Below are positions 55,801 through 64,000 of a stretch of DNA of 64,000 bases, piece by piece. The notes beneath the pieces were generated by a model, which ran no database searches, was not told the DNA's origin, and worked only from the letters and a program-made list of their open reading frames with translations. The position numbers and the translations under genes were made by a program. Each line of letters opens with the position of its first letter. Within the stretch, counting starts at the first letter, position 1. The DNA is from Ancylothrix sp. D3o (GTDB taxonomy: Bacteria; Cyanobacteriota; Cyanobacteriia; Cyanobacteriales; Oscillatoriaceae): positions 62,001-126,000 of the forward strand of contig NZ_JAMXEX010000007.1 in assembly GCF_025370775.1 (NCBI RefSeq). Reading direction: 5' to 3'.

Positions 55801-57866
55801 TGATTGTGCTTGTTTTCTAATTCTGGAAGGTCGGCAAAAAGAGCATCTAAATCATCTGATTGGCTCTGGAGAGAACTATCTGCCAGGGCGGGAGAATTTT
55901 GCGGAGGCGTTTGGAAAAATATGGCATCAAAGTCATCATCATTATTGGTTTTCGGCTCAAATTCTTCTTCAAAAAGCGAAGCGCTATCCAGTTCAAGGTC
56001 GCCCCATTCAGCTTTGATTTCTTCTAAGTCTACTGAAAGTGAAGAAGCTGCTGTCTCGGAAAAATCGCCAATAGAGAGAAGCTCACTTAAGTCTAGGGAG
56101 CTATCAGAATCAACAGCGTTTTTTGTGTTAGTTGAATTGAAATTAGATGTTTCTGGTTTCGTTATATTGTCTTTTTGATCAAACAGAGTTTCAAAGTCTA
56201 GGGAAGTATCGGTATTGAGAGCCGTTGGCGGATTTACGGGGGAGGTTTCGCTTTCGGGGGTATTCCACAGTTCTTCCCATTCCATTGTTTTTTGTGAATC
56301 TTGATTGATTACGGAGTTTTGTGGGTTTATTGGGGCTGGTGAGTCTTCATCTGCGTCGTTGCCGGCAAACAAGGCTTCCAAGTCATCCGCGCTTTCTTGC
56401 ATAGAAAATAAATCGGGGTGGTTACGTCGTCGGGTGCCGGTTGTTGGGCTGTCGGTTGTGGAGTGAGGTGTTTCGGTTTGGTTCCAGTTGTCTTCGTTGA
56501 GCAGGGAGTCTCCAAATAAGTTATTAAGTTCATCAACCGAGGTGATTTCTTCAATATGGTTGCCGGTGTCTTCCTCAAAGAGGAGGTCTGCAAAATCCGA
56601 GTCTAATTCCTCTGAGGAAGATGCGCCGAGGGAGGCGGACTGAGTTAAGTGTGAAAGTTCTTGGCGCTTGGGAGAGTCGATAATTTCTTCAGCTTCCCAG
56701 GTGCTATCTAACTCTGGGGCTTCGCCTTCAAATAAATCAGCTAAACTGGTGAGTTCTGCCATACCGACTTCGGGGCCAACTGTACGGGAACGCTTTCCGC
56801 TGTTGACTGCTGGGGCGTTGCGCGTTGAGGGGGCTGGGTTTTTTGAGGTGCCGGCTTTTTGGGAGGCCGGTGTAGCTGGTTCTGATGAGTTGTTATGGTT
56901 GGGCTGTTGGGGTAACATAGCAAAACTTGTGGCTGTGTTTTTGGATTTGTGGTTTTTTGAGTCTGGCTTTTCTGGGTTTTTGTGAGAGCCGTTGGTTATT
57001 GTTTGGGGAGGCTGGAGAATTTGGAGGTTGTTGCTGATGGCGATCTGGTTAGTTTTGCCTGCCAGAACAAATTCTTGGGCTTGCTTGATGTCTCTGATAA
57101 TGACAGGGGCGAGGCTAGAGAAGGTATGTTTGGGATCGTTGATCGCCTGTCGCGCTGCTTCGATCAGGTCGCACCAGGGTTGTAGTTCAAACTGTTCGCC
57201 GGCTGCGATCAATCGGTGGCAAATGTCTTGAAGTTTTTTTCGGGTTTGTGAGGTTGGTTGCTGTTTGAAAAGTTCCAGCATTTCCCGCAACCCTTGGGGT
57301 ACATCACTTTGAAAAATCAGTTGCAGGGCGCTAACTTCAAGATTTTCGTTGAGATATGGCGTAGGGGTTTTGAGGCTGGCGGCGGAGGGTTGGAGAGTGG
57401 GGATATTTTGAGGGGATTTTGGAGAAGTGAGACGAGAATCAGATGTGCTGACAAGGCTTTTGAGGTGGTGGGTAATTTCGGCGATAGTTGGCTCAACGTT
57501 TGCCATCAGCGGTGCCGTGACTTCCGGCGTTTCTCCAGCCCCTGTTTGGATTTGTTCGAGCAATGCTTGCATGGCGTCGAAGACTTTGAGAAAGAGGGTT
57601 TCTAGTTTTTGGTCTACGACGACAGGACACTCCTCAAGAATTTTAAAACAGTCCTCGAACAGATGAGCGGTGGTTTTGATTGCAGTCAGACCGAGCATGG
57701 CGGCGCCGCCTTTGACAGAGTGGGCAGCGCGGAAGACTTCTTTAACGATTTCTGGGTCTTCGATGGTTGCTTGCAAATTTAGTAAGCCGTGTTCGATGGT
57801 ATTGAGGTGTTCTTTTGCTTCCTCAATAAAGTAGCCCATGATTCGTTGTTGTTGTTCCGGCAGCAT
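52875..57866 (-). CDS. Hybrid CheA histidine kinase (pil/hmp/tax type) with receiver
   Basis: 1663 residues from ATG 57866 (MLPEQQQRIMGYFIEEAKEH); an upstream in-frame TTG at 57923 would add 19 residues. Domains: Hpt with phospho-His in RAAHSVKGGAAMLG; a second, degenerate helical Hpt-like segment; a very long acidic disordered linker with recurring LF-D/E motifs; dimerisation (IKQLDNLSNLVGELVVNRNS); HATPase_c with HLINNAIAHGIE and FSDDGAGID; CheW-like; and a C-terminal receiver (LIVDDSITVRELLS, phospho-Asp in FCDIEMPRMDG, FTKPY). It phosphorylates CheY-type regulators controlling type IV pilus motility. Last gene of the operon. Confidence 0.95.
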   Translation of the reverse strand: MLPEQQQRIMGYFIEEAKEHLNTIEHGLLNLQATIEDPEIVKEVFRAAHSVKGGAAMLGLTAIKTTAHLFEDCFKILEECPVVVDQKLETLFLKVFDAMQALLEQIQTGAGETPEVTAPLMANVEPTIAEITHHLKSLVSTSDSRLTSPKSPQNIPTLQPSAASLKTPTPYLNENLEVSALQLIFQSDVPQGLREMLELFKQQPTSQTRKKLQDICHRLIAAGEQFELQPWCDLIEAARQAINDPKHTFSSLAPVIIRDIKQAQEFVLAGKTNQIAISNNLQILQPPQTITNGSHKNPEKPDSKNHKSKNTATSFAMLPQQPNHNNSSEPATPASQKAGTSKNPAPSTRNAPAVNSGKRSRTVGPEVGMAELTSLADLFEGEAPELDSTWEAEEIIDSPKRQELSHLTQSASLGASSSEELDSDFADLLFEEDTGNHIEEITSVDELNNLFGDSLLNEDNWNQTETPHSTTDSPTTGTRRRNHPDLFSMQESADDLEALFAGNDADEDSPAPINPQNSVINQDSQKTMEWEELWNTPESETSPVNPPTALNTDTSLDFETLFDQKDNITKPETSNFNSTNTKNAVDSDSSLDLSELLSIGDFSETAASSLSVDLEEIKAEWGDLELDSASLFEEEFEPKTNNDDDFDAIFFQTPPQNSPALADSSLQSQSDDLDALFADLPELENKHNQEGVERRELKEEKTPPTDNLPTANSQIPTSDLNGEEDLFAEETSSFDNSFNELFEEKISENTAENSLSDELFGSDDGGVIIDADSLFDEELDLVFESDAGEATASTTDSLQSDDFGSLFFVDTLLTGNKTKNSRKFLEEVQPKNNQEIIFEEELTFDELMGELEPAQETTAPLSSKAAPAQKPTPVIPVSEPVIEPKSKEKNSKSTETASFLLLEALLEQPCTEAFFDSQNNDPATLFTELEALLDRPSIPPAAPQPTLPQIIFPAQTNESQEAFMESLSDSDGMETDEFADLHELLRGAEKSLPGSRIAQKPVTGSGSVAGKKQKSFVEQTMRVPIKQLDNLSNLVGELVVNRNSLEQDQERLRQFLDNLLHQVSQLSDVGQRMQDLYERSLLEISLLSSRQHYQAMRSGKTNSHSTGAAFDALEMDRFTGFHTQSQEIIELIVRVRESAADIEFLVDETEQVTRQLRQITTQLQEGLTRSRMVPFSSIEKIFPLARAVRDKAIEHEKQAEVRLEGRDTMLDKLILEHLSDPLKHLINNAIAHGIETPAVRIAAGKPPVGRITIRSFHQGNQTVISFSDDGAGIDTEKVKRKAIEKKLITAAEAASMGRPDVYELLYHPGFSTMEKANMTAGRGVGMDVIRNDLSEIRGVISTDSSIGKGTTFTIRLPLTLSISKALCCISDRARIAFPMDGVEDMLDVPRDRVQITADGQMSIAWRDSMLSFRHLRELLGYNRHLGRGNVYGTNAEDDVISVVVLRSAGNYLALQVDQVLGEQEIVIKQLEGPVPKPVGVAGATVMGDGRIVAIADVLELIDLAAGRIRKEAGGNLWDDSANSVPVEIIEKNEPTVLIVDDSITVRELLSMTFNKAGYRVEQARDGQEAWEKLRSGLPCDIVFCDIEMPRMDGLELLSRMQKDAILTNLPIAMLTSRGADRHRQMAVSLGARGYFTKPYLEEALLEAATRMLKGEVLVMTKGE

Positions 57867-57996
57867 AGGGCAGGGTAAACGACTTTGGTGGATTTGAAAA
57901 AGGGCGGCGCACAGCCTTTTCAAGTCTTGGCAGCGCGGTGATTTTGAGGAGGCGTGGGGAGGGGTTGTTTGTTTTGTTGCCCATCCCCGCGTCTAA

Positions 57997-60900
57997 CTAG
58001 CGGTCGGTGGTGTCTACGCGGAAACGTTCTACGGAGGTGAGCAAGTCGCGGGCAACTCCTACCAAGTTTTGCAAGGCTCCTGAGACTCTTTGGGCTTCTT
58101 GGGAGGTTTCTTGGGCTGTGAGTTCGACGGCCTGCATAACTTGGGCAACGGCGCGGGAAGTTTCGGTTTGTTCGACGGTATCGGCGGTGATGGAACGCAC
58201 CAAAACGTCGATCCGCTGGGCAACTTGGATGATTTCGTCGAGGGAGCGTTTGGCTTGTTCGGCCAATCGAGTGCCGTGCAAGACTTGCTGCGTGCCTTCC
58301 TCCATTGCGGTCATTACCTGGCCGGTTTCACTTTGGATCTGCATCACGATTTGCTCGATCTCTTTAAGTGATTTGGCTGAGCGGTCGGCAAGCTGACGCA
58401 CTTCGTCGGCAACAATGGCGAAGCCTCGACCGGCCTCACCGGCACGGGCGGCCTCAATACTGGCGTTGAGGGCGAGTAGGTTGGTGCGGGAGGCGATTTG
58501 AGAAATCAAGGCGACAATTTTAGAAATTTCTTGAGAAGATTCGGCTAATCGCTTGACTTTTCGAGTTGTTTCTGCTACGTTTTCTCGAATTTCTAAAATC
58601 CCTGCTACGGTTTGTTCGACCGCTTCCCCGCCTTTGATGGCGGTAGCTGAGGCCAGACGGGCGACTTCTTCGGCTTCGCGGGCGCTGTCGGCCACACGCT
58701 GAATCGAGTCTGTCATCACCTGAACCGAGTTAAGGGTTGCAGCCAGTTCTTCGGCTTGGCGCAAGGCATCCGAGGCTAAACTGCGGGCGAAAGATTCACT
58801 ATCGGCGGAGCCTTTGGTCACTTGGCGAGCGGCGAGTTTCACCTGCATAACAATTTCTCGCAGGTTTTGAATTGTGAGGTTAAAGGAGTCGGCGACGGCT
58901 CCGAGAACGTCGGCGGTGACTTCGGCTTGAACGGTGAGGTCGCCTCGCGCTGCTCCTTCTACGTCGTCTAGCAGGCGGATAACTTGTCTTTGCAGGTCTT
59001 CTTTGGCTTGTTCTTGTTCTTCGGCTTTGCGTTGAGCTTCACTGGTGGTGGTGAAGATGATCCGGGCCATTGAATTAAATTTCGTGGCCAATGCTCCAAA
59101 TTCATCTTCCGACAGTACGGTAGCACGAGCCCCCAGGTTGCCTTGGGAGACGGCTTCAAATTGCGATTGGAGGTCGTCGGTTGAACGTTTGATCTGCCGC
59201 GAAGTTAGTTGTCCGATGCCTAGTGTTGTTAGCCCAGAGGCGACCCCAGCCGCTAGGGACATGGCGGCATTTTTTAACTGCGGTATGGGGTAGATCATGG
59301 CGGAGGTGTAACTCACTGCGGCGGTGGCGATCATGGTGACGGCGGCGCCGGTGAGGGCTGTCCACAGTTGTTTTGTGGGCAGGGGTGCGTTTTCAAAGAA
59401 TGCTAACCACCCTTGTTCGTGGGTGACGGTTGGCTCTATTGATTGATCAGGTTGGGCGAAGGTGGGAACCGGCTCGCTTGTGCCGGCAATGCTGAAGATT
59501 TCGTCGTCTCGGATCAATGAGCCGTCGGTGAGGTCGCTGTTAAAGCCTGAGTTTTTGCTTGGCCGGGGTGTGGGTAGGCTTTTGCCGCTAAAGTTGAAAC
59601 CGGCAGGAGAGGGACTGGTAGCGCCGGTGGAGTCTTCGGATAAGTCAAAGTCAGGGATTATTCCACCGTAGTCGTCGAAATCTTCAAATTCATCTAGGTA
59701 TTCAAAGCTGTCTGGGCTGGCTCCTTTCTGGTTGTTGGGAGTTGTTATAAATTCGCTGCCTAGGGAGGCTTCGCTGAAGGGATCTTCTTCGTAGTCTCCG
59801 CTATCGAACGCATCGAACTCATGGCGCTGCCGGTGGCCGTTATAGCCGTTGTTTTTCTGCGTTGGCGTGTAGGTGGCTCCCAAGGCGCGGTAGTCGTTGC
59901 TGCTTCCGTTTTCTCCGTTATGGCTGTGCAAGTCTGAGTTGGTTTCGGCAAAGTAGTCTACGCCGGCTGCTTGCAGTTTTTCTGCTCCCATCAACAAGGT
60001 GGCGTCTTCTGAAAAGGCGGCGTTTTTTGTTGGAAACCGCTTGCCTTGCTCTTGGTGACTGGCTTGTTCTTGCAATAAGGAGGCTGTTGTTGAGTCGGTT
60101 GAATCGATTTCGCCGGCAAAAGGATCAGAAAAGTCTGTGTTGCTTTCTGTGGCTTTTTGCCACGCGCTTTCTAGGGCTTCGTTATTGTTTGCGCTTTCTG
60201 GCCATTCTAGTTCCCCAAAGGCGTCGTCTAGGTCATCAAAGGCTTCTCCTCCATCAAAACTACCGTTTCCAAAGTAGTTGTCTTGGTTATAGCCGTTGAG
60301 ATCGTTTTCTTCGGGAGCGATAAAGATGTTATTGCCGTTGTTTAATGTGGCTTCTGGGTTCGGTTTGGTTGTGTTGCCGTAGCCAACCTTTTGGTCGCTT
60401 GTTGCTACGGGCGGTGCAAAGTCTTCTCTGCTGTCTATTTCTTCCAACGAAGGCATTTCTTCTAGGCTTAAAAAGTCTGGGAGGTCTGTTCCTAGAAACC
60501 CGTCTTCATCGTTGCTGTCTTGATTTCCAAAATGGTTTTCTTGATAGTTAAAGAGATCACTTTCTTGATAGTCAGCGATTTCGTTGCCATGAAGGGCAAA
60601 GGGGTCTTGAATGTCTTGGTTGCTGTTGTTGTCTGAGATCAAGTTATGATCTGTGCTGTATTCAGATTCGCTTTCATTTAAAAAGGGATTGCCATATTCT
60701 CCGCTTTCTAATTCTTCTGAACCCACCAAATCAAAACTGTTGCCTTCTAATTCGCTAAGATCAAAATCTCCCAGTTCGTCTAGGGCTTCGGTGTTGAGGG
60801 TGTTGTTTGTTTGAGAATTTTGCTCAAAGGCATCTAGTGCTGGTATGTTGTCTATTTCTGAGCTTTCGTTGTAGGCATTTGGCTCTTCAAAAAAGGCCAT

Positions 60901-61206
60901 TTCATCAAAGTTGACTTCTTGGCTGTTTTCGAGAAATTGATTTGTGTGGGCTAGTCCTTGGTTAGCTAGGTCTGTATAGTCTGGTTCTGATGTTAGGTGC
61001 AGGACGGCTTCGTATTCTTCTCTGGCTTGTTCGTATTGGTTAAAAACATAGCAGTAGATGTTGCCACGCAGTAGCCTAACGCTGTAGTCTTCTGGCTGCT
61101 CTTGGACTAAGCGATCCAAAATGACTGCTGCTTCTTCGTAATTTCCGTCTGTATAGGCCGCTTGGGCCTTTTCGTATTCCTGTGAGTAGTCTGTTGTTGG
61201 TGCCAT
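57997..61206 (-). CDS. Methyl-accepting chemotaxis protein, TPR-disordered-TM-HAMP, PilJ-like
   Basis: 1069 residues. An N-terminal TPR-like segment ([20 protein letters not shown]), about 500 residues of acidic Asn/Glu/Ser/Phe-rich low complexity, two membrane helices close together near 635-700 ([20 protein letters not shown] and [17 protein letters not shown]), two HAMP-like units, and the MCP signalling hairpin with tip [20 protein letters not shown]. There is no periplasmic or GAF sensor domain, so input may come through the TPR/disordered part, as in PilJ/HmpD-type receptors. Partner of CheW and CheA. Confidence 0.93.
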   Translation of the reverse strand: MAPTTDYSQEYEKAQAAYTDGNYEEAAVILDRLVQEQPEDYSVRLLRGNIYCYVFNQYEQAREEYEAVLHLTSEPDYTDLANQGLAHTNQFLENSQEVNFDEMAFFEEPNAYNESSEIDNIPALDAFEQNSQTNNTLNTEALDELGDFDLSELEGNSFDLVGSEELESGEYGNPFLNESESEYSTDHNLISDNNSNQDIQDPFALHGNEIADYQESDLFNYQENHFGNQDSNDEDGFLGTDLPDFLSLEEMPSLEEIDSREDFAPPVATSDQKVGYGNTTKPNPEATLNNGNNIFIAPEENDLNGYNQDNYFGNGSFDGGEAFDDLDDAFGELEWPESANNNEALESAWQKATESNTDFSDPFAGEIDSTDSTTASLLQEQASHQEQGKRFPTKNAAFSEDATLLMGAEKLQAAGVDYFAETNSDLHSHNGENGSSNDYRALGATYTPTQKNNGYNGHRQRHEFDAFDSGDYEEDPFSEASLGSEFITTPNNQKGASPDSFEYLDEFEDFDDYGGIIPDFDLSEDSTGATSPSPAGFNFSGKSLPTPRPSKNSGFNSDLTDGSLIRDDEIFSIAGTSEPVPTFAQPDQSIEPTVTHEQGWLAFFENAPLPTKQLWTALTGAAVTMIATAAVSYTSAMIYPIPQLKNAAMSLAAGVASGLTTLGIGQLTSRQIKRSTDDLQSQFEAVSQGNLGARATVLSEDEFGALATKFNSMARIIFTTTSEAQRKAEEQEQAKEDLQRQVIRLLDDVEGAARGDLTVQAEVTADVLGAVADSFNLTIQNLREIVMQVKLAARQVTKGSADSESFARSLASDALRQAEELAATLNSVQVMTDSIQRVADSAREAEEVARLASATAIKGGEAVEQTVAGILEIRENVAETTRKVKRLAESSQEISKIVALISQIASRTNLLALNASIEAARAGEAGRGFAIVADEVRQLADRSAKSLKEIEQIVMQIQSETGQVMTAMEEGTQQVLHGTRLAEQAKRSLDEIIQVAQRIDVLVRSITADTVEQTETSRAVAQVMQAVELTAQETSQEAQRVSGALQNLVGVARDLLTSVERFRVDTTDR

Positions 61207-61311
61207 GCAACCTCCCCCTGCCCCCGCGCTTGTATCTTTTTCGTTCTTGGATTTTAAATTTGAATGTGAATATAAAATCTTTAATCTTTATATTCTCAAA
61301 ATTTTATTTTT

Positions 61312-61842
61312 TTATGTCGCCCAGCGAGCTGAACGCAAAATTTTGACTTGATCTAGTAACCGCAAAACTCGTTCGCTTTCGCCACTCAATACCCACTGAC
61401 CGTCTAGAAAGGGTTCCATACTGTCTGGGGCGTTGGTTCTCCTTATGAGTTGTGCGGTGTCTAGCCAATCCATCCCTACGATGCGATCAACAGCTAACCC
61501 CAGTATAGTGTCTTGGTCTTCTACTGCAATGACTGGTAGTTCAGGCCGATCTGTGTTTAAAGGGGTGGTATCTCCTAAAAATTGTCCGAGATCGGCTACC
61601 CAAATTACTCTTCCTCGCACGTTTAGTGTTCCCAAAAGTAAGGAGGATACGTTGGGGATTGGGGTGATGCGGTCGGGGGATGGCGAGATGACTTCTCGTA
61701 TCCCTTTGGCTTGTAAGGCAAATTCGTTGCCGGACTGAACAAAAAATCGCAGGTGTAAATCACCTTCTGGGCTTTCTAGTTCTTGAAATTCTGCTGCTGA
61801 GTCTGGCCCAATGCCTGTTAAAAAGTCTGGGGTTCCCACCAT
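61312..61842 (-). CDS. CheW-like adaptor
   Basis: 176 residues. CheW core: LHLRFFVQSGNEFALQAKGI, REVISPSPDRITPIPNVSSL, LLGTLNVRGRVIWVADLGQF and TILGLAVDRIVGM. It couples the MCP to CheA. Third gene of the operon, 105 bases upstream of the MCP start and 83 bases downstream of cheY. Corresponds to PilI/PixI/HmpC-type adaptors. Confidence 0.94.
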   Translation of the reverse strand: MVGTPDFLTGIGPDSAAEFQELESPEGDLHLRFFVQSGNEFALQAKGIREVISPSPDRITPIPNVSSLLLGTLNVRGRVIWVADLGQFLGDTTPLNTDRPELPVIAVEDQDTILGLAVDRIVGMDWLDTAQLIRRTNAPDSMEPFLDGQWVLSGESERVLRLLDQVKILRSARWAT

Positions 61843-61925
61843 TGTTTATTTGGCCTCCGATGTTTCCTTGGGCTTGTATGGTTGGCTGTGTGGGTTTTTT
61901 TGGCGCGAGTTTGTTGGCTGTTGTT

Positions 61926-62291
61926 TTAGCCTCGCAATAGTTGTTTGACTGTGCCAACTAATTCTGTGGGCTGAAAGGGTTTTGCTATATAGGCATCGGC
62001 TCCTTGTTTCATTCCCCAGTAGCGGTCAAATTCTTCTCCTTTGGATGAACACATCACCACTGGTACGTTTTGGGTTTTGGGATCTGCTTTGAGCCGGCGG
62101 CATACTTCATAACCGTTCATGCGGGGCATGACAATATCCAATACTACTAAATCTGGACAGTTATCTTGGATTCGCTCTAGGGCTTCTACGCCATCCGACG
62201 CTACGGAAACGGTTAATCCGCTGCCTTTGAGGAGGTTTGAGATCATCTCCCGTTGCGTTACGCTGTCTTCCACAACTAGAACTGTACTCAT
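61926..62291 (-). CDS. CheY-like response regulator
   Basis: 121 residues, a stand-alone receiver: TVLVVEDSVTQREMISNLL (acidic pocket), phospho-Asp in LVVLDIVMPRMNGYE, Thr/Ser switch CSSKGEEFD and Lys in YIAKPFQPTEL. Corresponds to PilH/PixH/HmpB. Output by binding a motility partner. Located 83 bases before cheW. Confidence 0.94.
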   Translation of the reverse strand: MSTVLVVEDSVTQREMISNLLKGSGLTVSVASDGVEALERIQDNCPDLVVLDIVMPRMNGYEVCRRLKADPKTQNVPVVMCSSKGEEFDRYWGMKQGADAYIAKPFQPTELVGTVKQLLRG

Positions 62292-62791
62292 AGATTCTTA
62301 CCTGACAAGCTGGATCAAATATATTAACTATTAACGGTCTTCTAGCGTTTGCTGGCGCTATCTGTTGCTGTTATAGCCTTTTTTTTAAGGCTTTTTTTCG
62401 GGGGTGTTTTTGACAAGTACACCAGAGCAAATGTTATTTTGCTCACAACAGCTATGTTATGGCTGTTTGGGAGGTTTTTAGAGGAAATAGATACTATAAT
62501 ATTATATTTGCTCATCTTTTGGGTAAGATGGCCGGCGCTACTCTTTGTTTTGAGGAGCGCAAAGCCACAATGCTCAATAATTGCTTTGTGTTTTGCTTAA
62601 GCAAGGGGCTTATGGGCCGGTAGGGGTGGGTTTTTATAGTTTGGTTATTTTTATGGTTTGGTTTTTTTGAGGGTGTGTAGGCAATTTTTAGATAGATAGC
62701 CTTTGCTAATTACCACTATAACTTTAAGAGCGCCCCTAACCTGAGTTCTCACCTGTTGTGGTATTTTGGTGGGTTTGGCATGGTGTTGAAG
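62292..62791. other. 500-base gap inside the chemosensory cluster
   Basis: No convincing gene (a plus-strand open frame at 62349-62600 is hydrophobic and antisense-like, unsupported). AGCCTT-T6-AAGGCT plus seven T at 62375-62398 would terminate a plus-strand transcript, although no plus-strand gene is nearby. The gap suggests cheY-cheA can have its own promoter. Confidence 0.5.
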
Positions 62792-64000
62792 TCAATTGAA
62801 GGGGGAGGCCGGTGGTAGGGGGCCAGAAATGTCTAGGTCAAGTTCGGCTTCAAGGGCGTCTTCTAGTAATTTTTCTGGTCGGGGTTGGGTGGGATCTCCG
62901 GGCCCGGCGTATTTTTCGACGAGCATGAGCAGTTCGCTTTCGCCAAAGGGTTTGGTGAGGTAGTCGGTGGAGCCTACCATGCGAGCTTTTACGCGGTCAA
63001 TAAAGCCGTCTTTGCCTGTGATCATGCAAATGGGGGTTTGACGAAAGGCGGTAGACCGGCGCAGCATGGCGCAAATTTCATAGCCATCGAGTAGGGGCAT
63101 GGTGATGTCGCATAAGATCAAGTCGGGTTTGAGTTGAAATACGAGGCTGAGGGCTTTGACGGGGTTACTGATGCCGCTGGCTTCGTAACCGTGTTGGCTG
63201 AGAATATATTCGACTGATTTGCGGACGGCTACTTCGTCATCAATGCAAACGATGCGGGGGACTTTGGTGGCGTTGGTAGGAAAGAGTTCCCACCGGCTGT
63301 TGCGGTCGTTTTGATTTAAAGGGCCGGTAAGCTGGACAAGTCCTTGCTGGACATAAGGATGTATGGCTCTGGCGACGGTGAGGACGTCACGGTTGAGATA
63401 ACGAGCCAGCGCTCGGATGGTTGTTTGACCATCGGCCCAGCGGGTGAGGGTGTTAAAGGTGGGTTCGGGTAGGCTTTCGCGGAGTTTTTCAAAGTCAGTG
63501 ATGATTGGGCATTGGTTAGGAGATTGGATGTGGGGGTGAAATTGCTTCCATTCTTGGATGCGCTGGACGATTTTGGGTACGCAGTTGCTAATCTCTAGGG
63601 TGGTGAGTTGGGGGGCTAGGGGGGCGCCCATCTCGAAGATAAATGAGCCGTTATGGAGATCGAGCAGATCAAAGAGGGTTTCGTTGATCATGCTGTGAAT
63701 GATGTTCCGCCCTTGGGAGGGGGTGATGATCCGGTTTTCTAGCAGCGCCCACAGGTAGCCGTATTCTGGTGCGTTATTGGCCGGTGTGGTGGGGGTGTCG
63801 AGGGTGTTGAGGGCGCTTTCTGCTTTATACCGGCGCAGGTAGTCTCGCAGGCGCGATATGTTGCTGTCGCTGTCTGCGGTGGCGTAGATGATTTGGCCGT
63901 TGTTGAAGAAGACAAACCAGGACTGTTCTTGTTGCTGTTGGTCGCTCCTGCGTTGCCGGTCGCTTGTTTTGATGACGGTGCTGGCGGCTGGGCTGTAGGC
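62792..64000 (-). CDS. PatA-family response regulator (PATAN-REC), partial at right edge
   Basis: The frame is open to base 64000 and continues beyond the window, so the 5' end is missing; an ATG at 63691 is internal. 402 residues are visible. The N-terminal part is PATAN-like (WFVFFNNGQIIYATADSDSN, ISRLRDYLRRYKAE), the middle helical, and the C-terminal receiver has IVCIDDEVAVRKSVEY, phospho-Asp in LILCDITMPLLDGYE and YLTKPFGESELL. First gene of the chemosensory cluster in transcription order, corresponding to PilG/PixG/HmpA. Related to the single copy at 30085. Confidence 0.9.
   Translation of the reverse strand, partial: AYSPAASTVIKTSDRQRRSDQQQQEQSWFVFFNNGQIIYATADSDSNISRLRDYLRRYKAESALNTLDTPTTPANNAPEYGYLWALLENRIITPSQGRNIIHSMINETLFDLLDLHNGSFIFEMGAPLAPQLTTLEISNCVPKIVQRIQEWKQFHPHIQSPNQCPIITDFEKLRESLPEPTFNTLTRWADGQTTIRALARYLNRDVLTVARAIHPYVQQGLVQLTGPLNQNDRNSRWELFPTNATKVPRIVCIDDEVAVRKSVEYILSQHGYEASGISNPVKALSLVFQLKPDLILCDITMPLLDGYEICAMLRRSTAFRQTPICMITGKDGFIDRVKARMVGSTDYLTKPFGESELLMLVEKYAGPGDPTQPRPEKLLEDALEAELDLDISGPLPPASPFN

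Noticed and set aside
62349-62600. 83-codon plus-strand open frame in the chemosensory gap
   Set aside because: Hydrophobic, no ribosome binding site, no recognised family.

Overview
The window is chromosomal DNA of a filamentous, probably oscillatorialean cyanobacterium. The evidence is a full-length ChlH (Mg-chelatase large subunit), a Ycf37-like photosystem I assembly protein, a rimP-nusA-ylxR-infB block, a pilus/phototaxis chemosensory operon of the pil/hmp/tax type with PatA-family (PATAN) regulators, Uma2, DUF29, CHAT and CFI-box proteins, and many short intergenic palindromes built on GCCGGT/ACCGGC, GCAGGC and GTAGGTTGGGTT cores. Genus cannot be fixed from the sequence alone.

Layout. 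0-2 kb: an ABC-F ATPase. 2-7.7 kb: an accessory block with hicB-hicA, an orphan hicB, a CFI-box protein with small membrane and zinc-ribbon proteins, a STAND ATPase gene interrupted by an in-frame TGA, a RelE-like toxin with its antitoxin, and Uma2. 7.8-11.8 kb: chlH. 12-15.5 kb: ankyrin protein, a predicted outer-membrane barrel and an SH3-like secreted protein. 15.6-18.4 kb: a small membrane protein, a radical SAM/SPASM enzyme and a convergent beta-solenoid-like protein. 18.6-25.6 kb: a co-directional run of STAND ATPase, Ser/Thr kinase-TPR, FecR-like protein, outer-membrane barrel and exported CHAT peptidase, preceded by a 12-bp-phased GGCTCA array. 25.6-32.5 kb: pepA, lytic transglycosylase, a PatA-family regulator, Ycf37-like protein and a DUF3493-like protein. 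32.6 kb: a probable IS200/IS605 TnpB-end remnant. 33-40.4 kb: the translation/transcription factor block on the minus strand, with a terminator-like hairpin just before rimP. 40.8-44.7 kb: envelope-type small membrane proteins, tRNA-Phe(GAA) and a PPC-domain protein. 44.8-47.4 kb: a GT39-like glycosyltransferase. 47.6-50.1 kb: a two-gene module, an AAA+ ATPase / predicted PD-(D/E)XK nuclease / HhH fusion plus a small winged-helix-like partner, flanked by perfect 30-bp inverted copies of a composite repeat. 50.8-52.7 kb: an MBL-fold hydrolase and two DUF29 paralogues. 52.9-64 kb: cheA hybrid, mcp, cheW, cheY and a PatA-family regulator running off the right edge.

How they work together. The right-hand operon forms one signalling chain (PatA-type regulator, CheY, CheW, MCP, hybrid CheA) expected to control type IV pilus motility. 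The 18.7-25.5 kb run looks like a cytosolic NTPase and a membrane kinase coupled to exported proteins (FecR-like, barrel, CHAT). The best candidate for an undescribed system is the repeat-flanked ATPase-nuclease-HhH module at 47.6-50.1 kb. All functional statements rest on motif reading; no database search was run.
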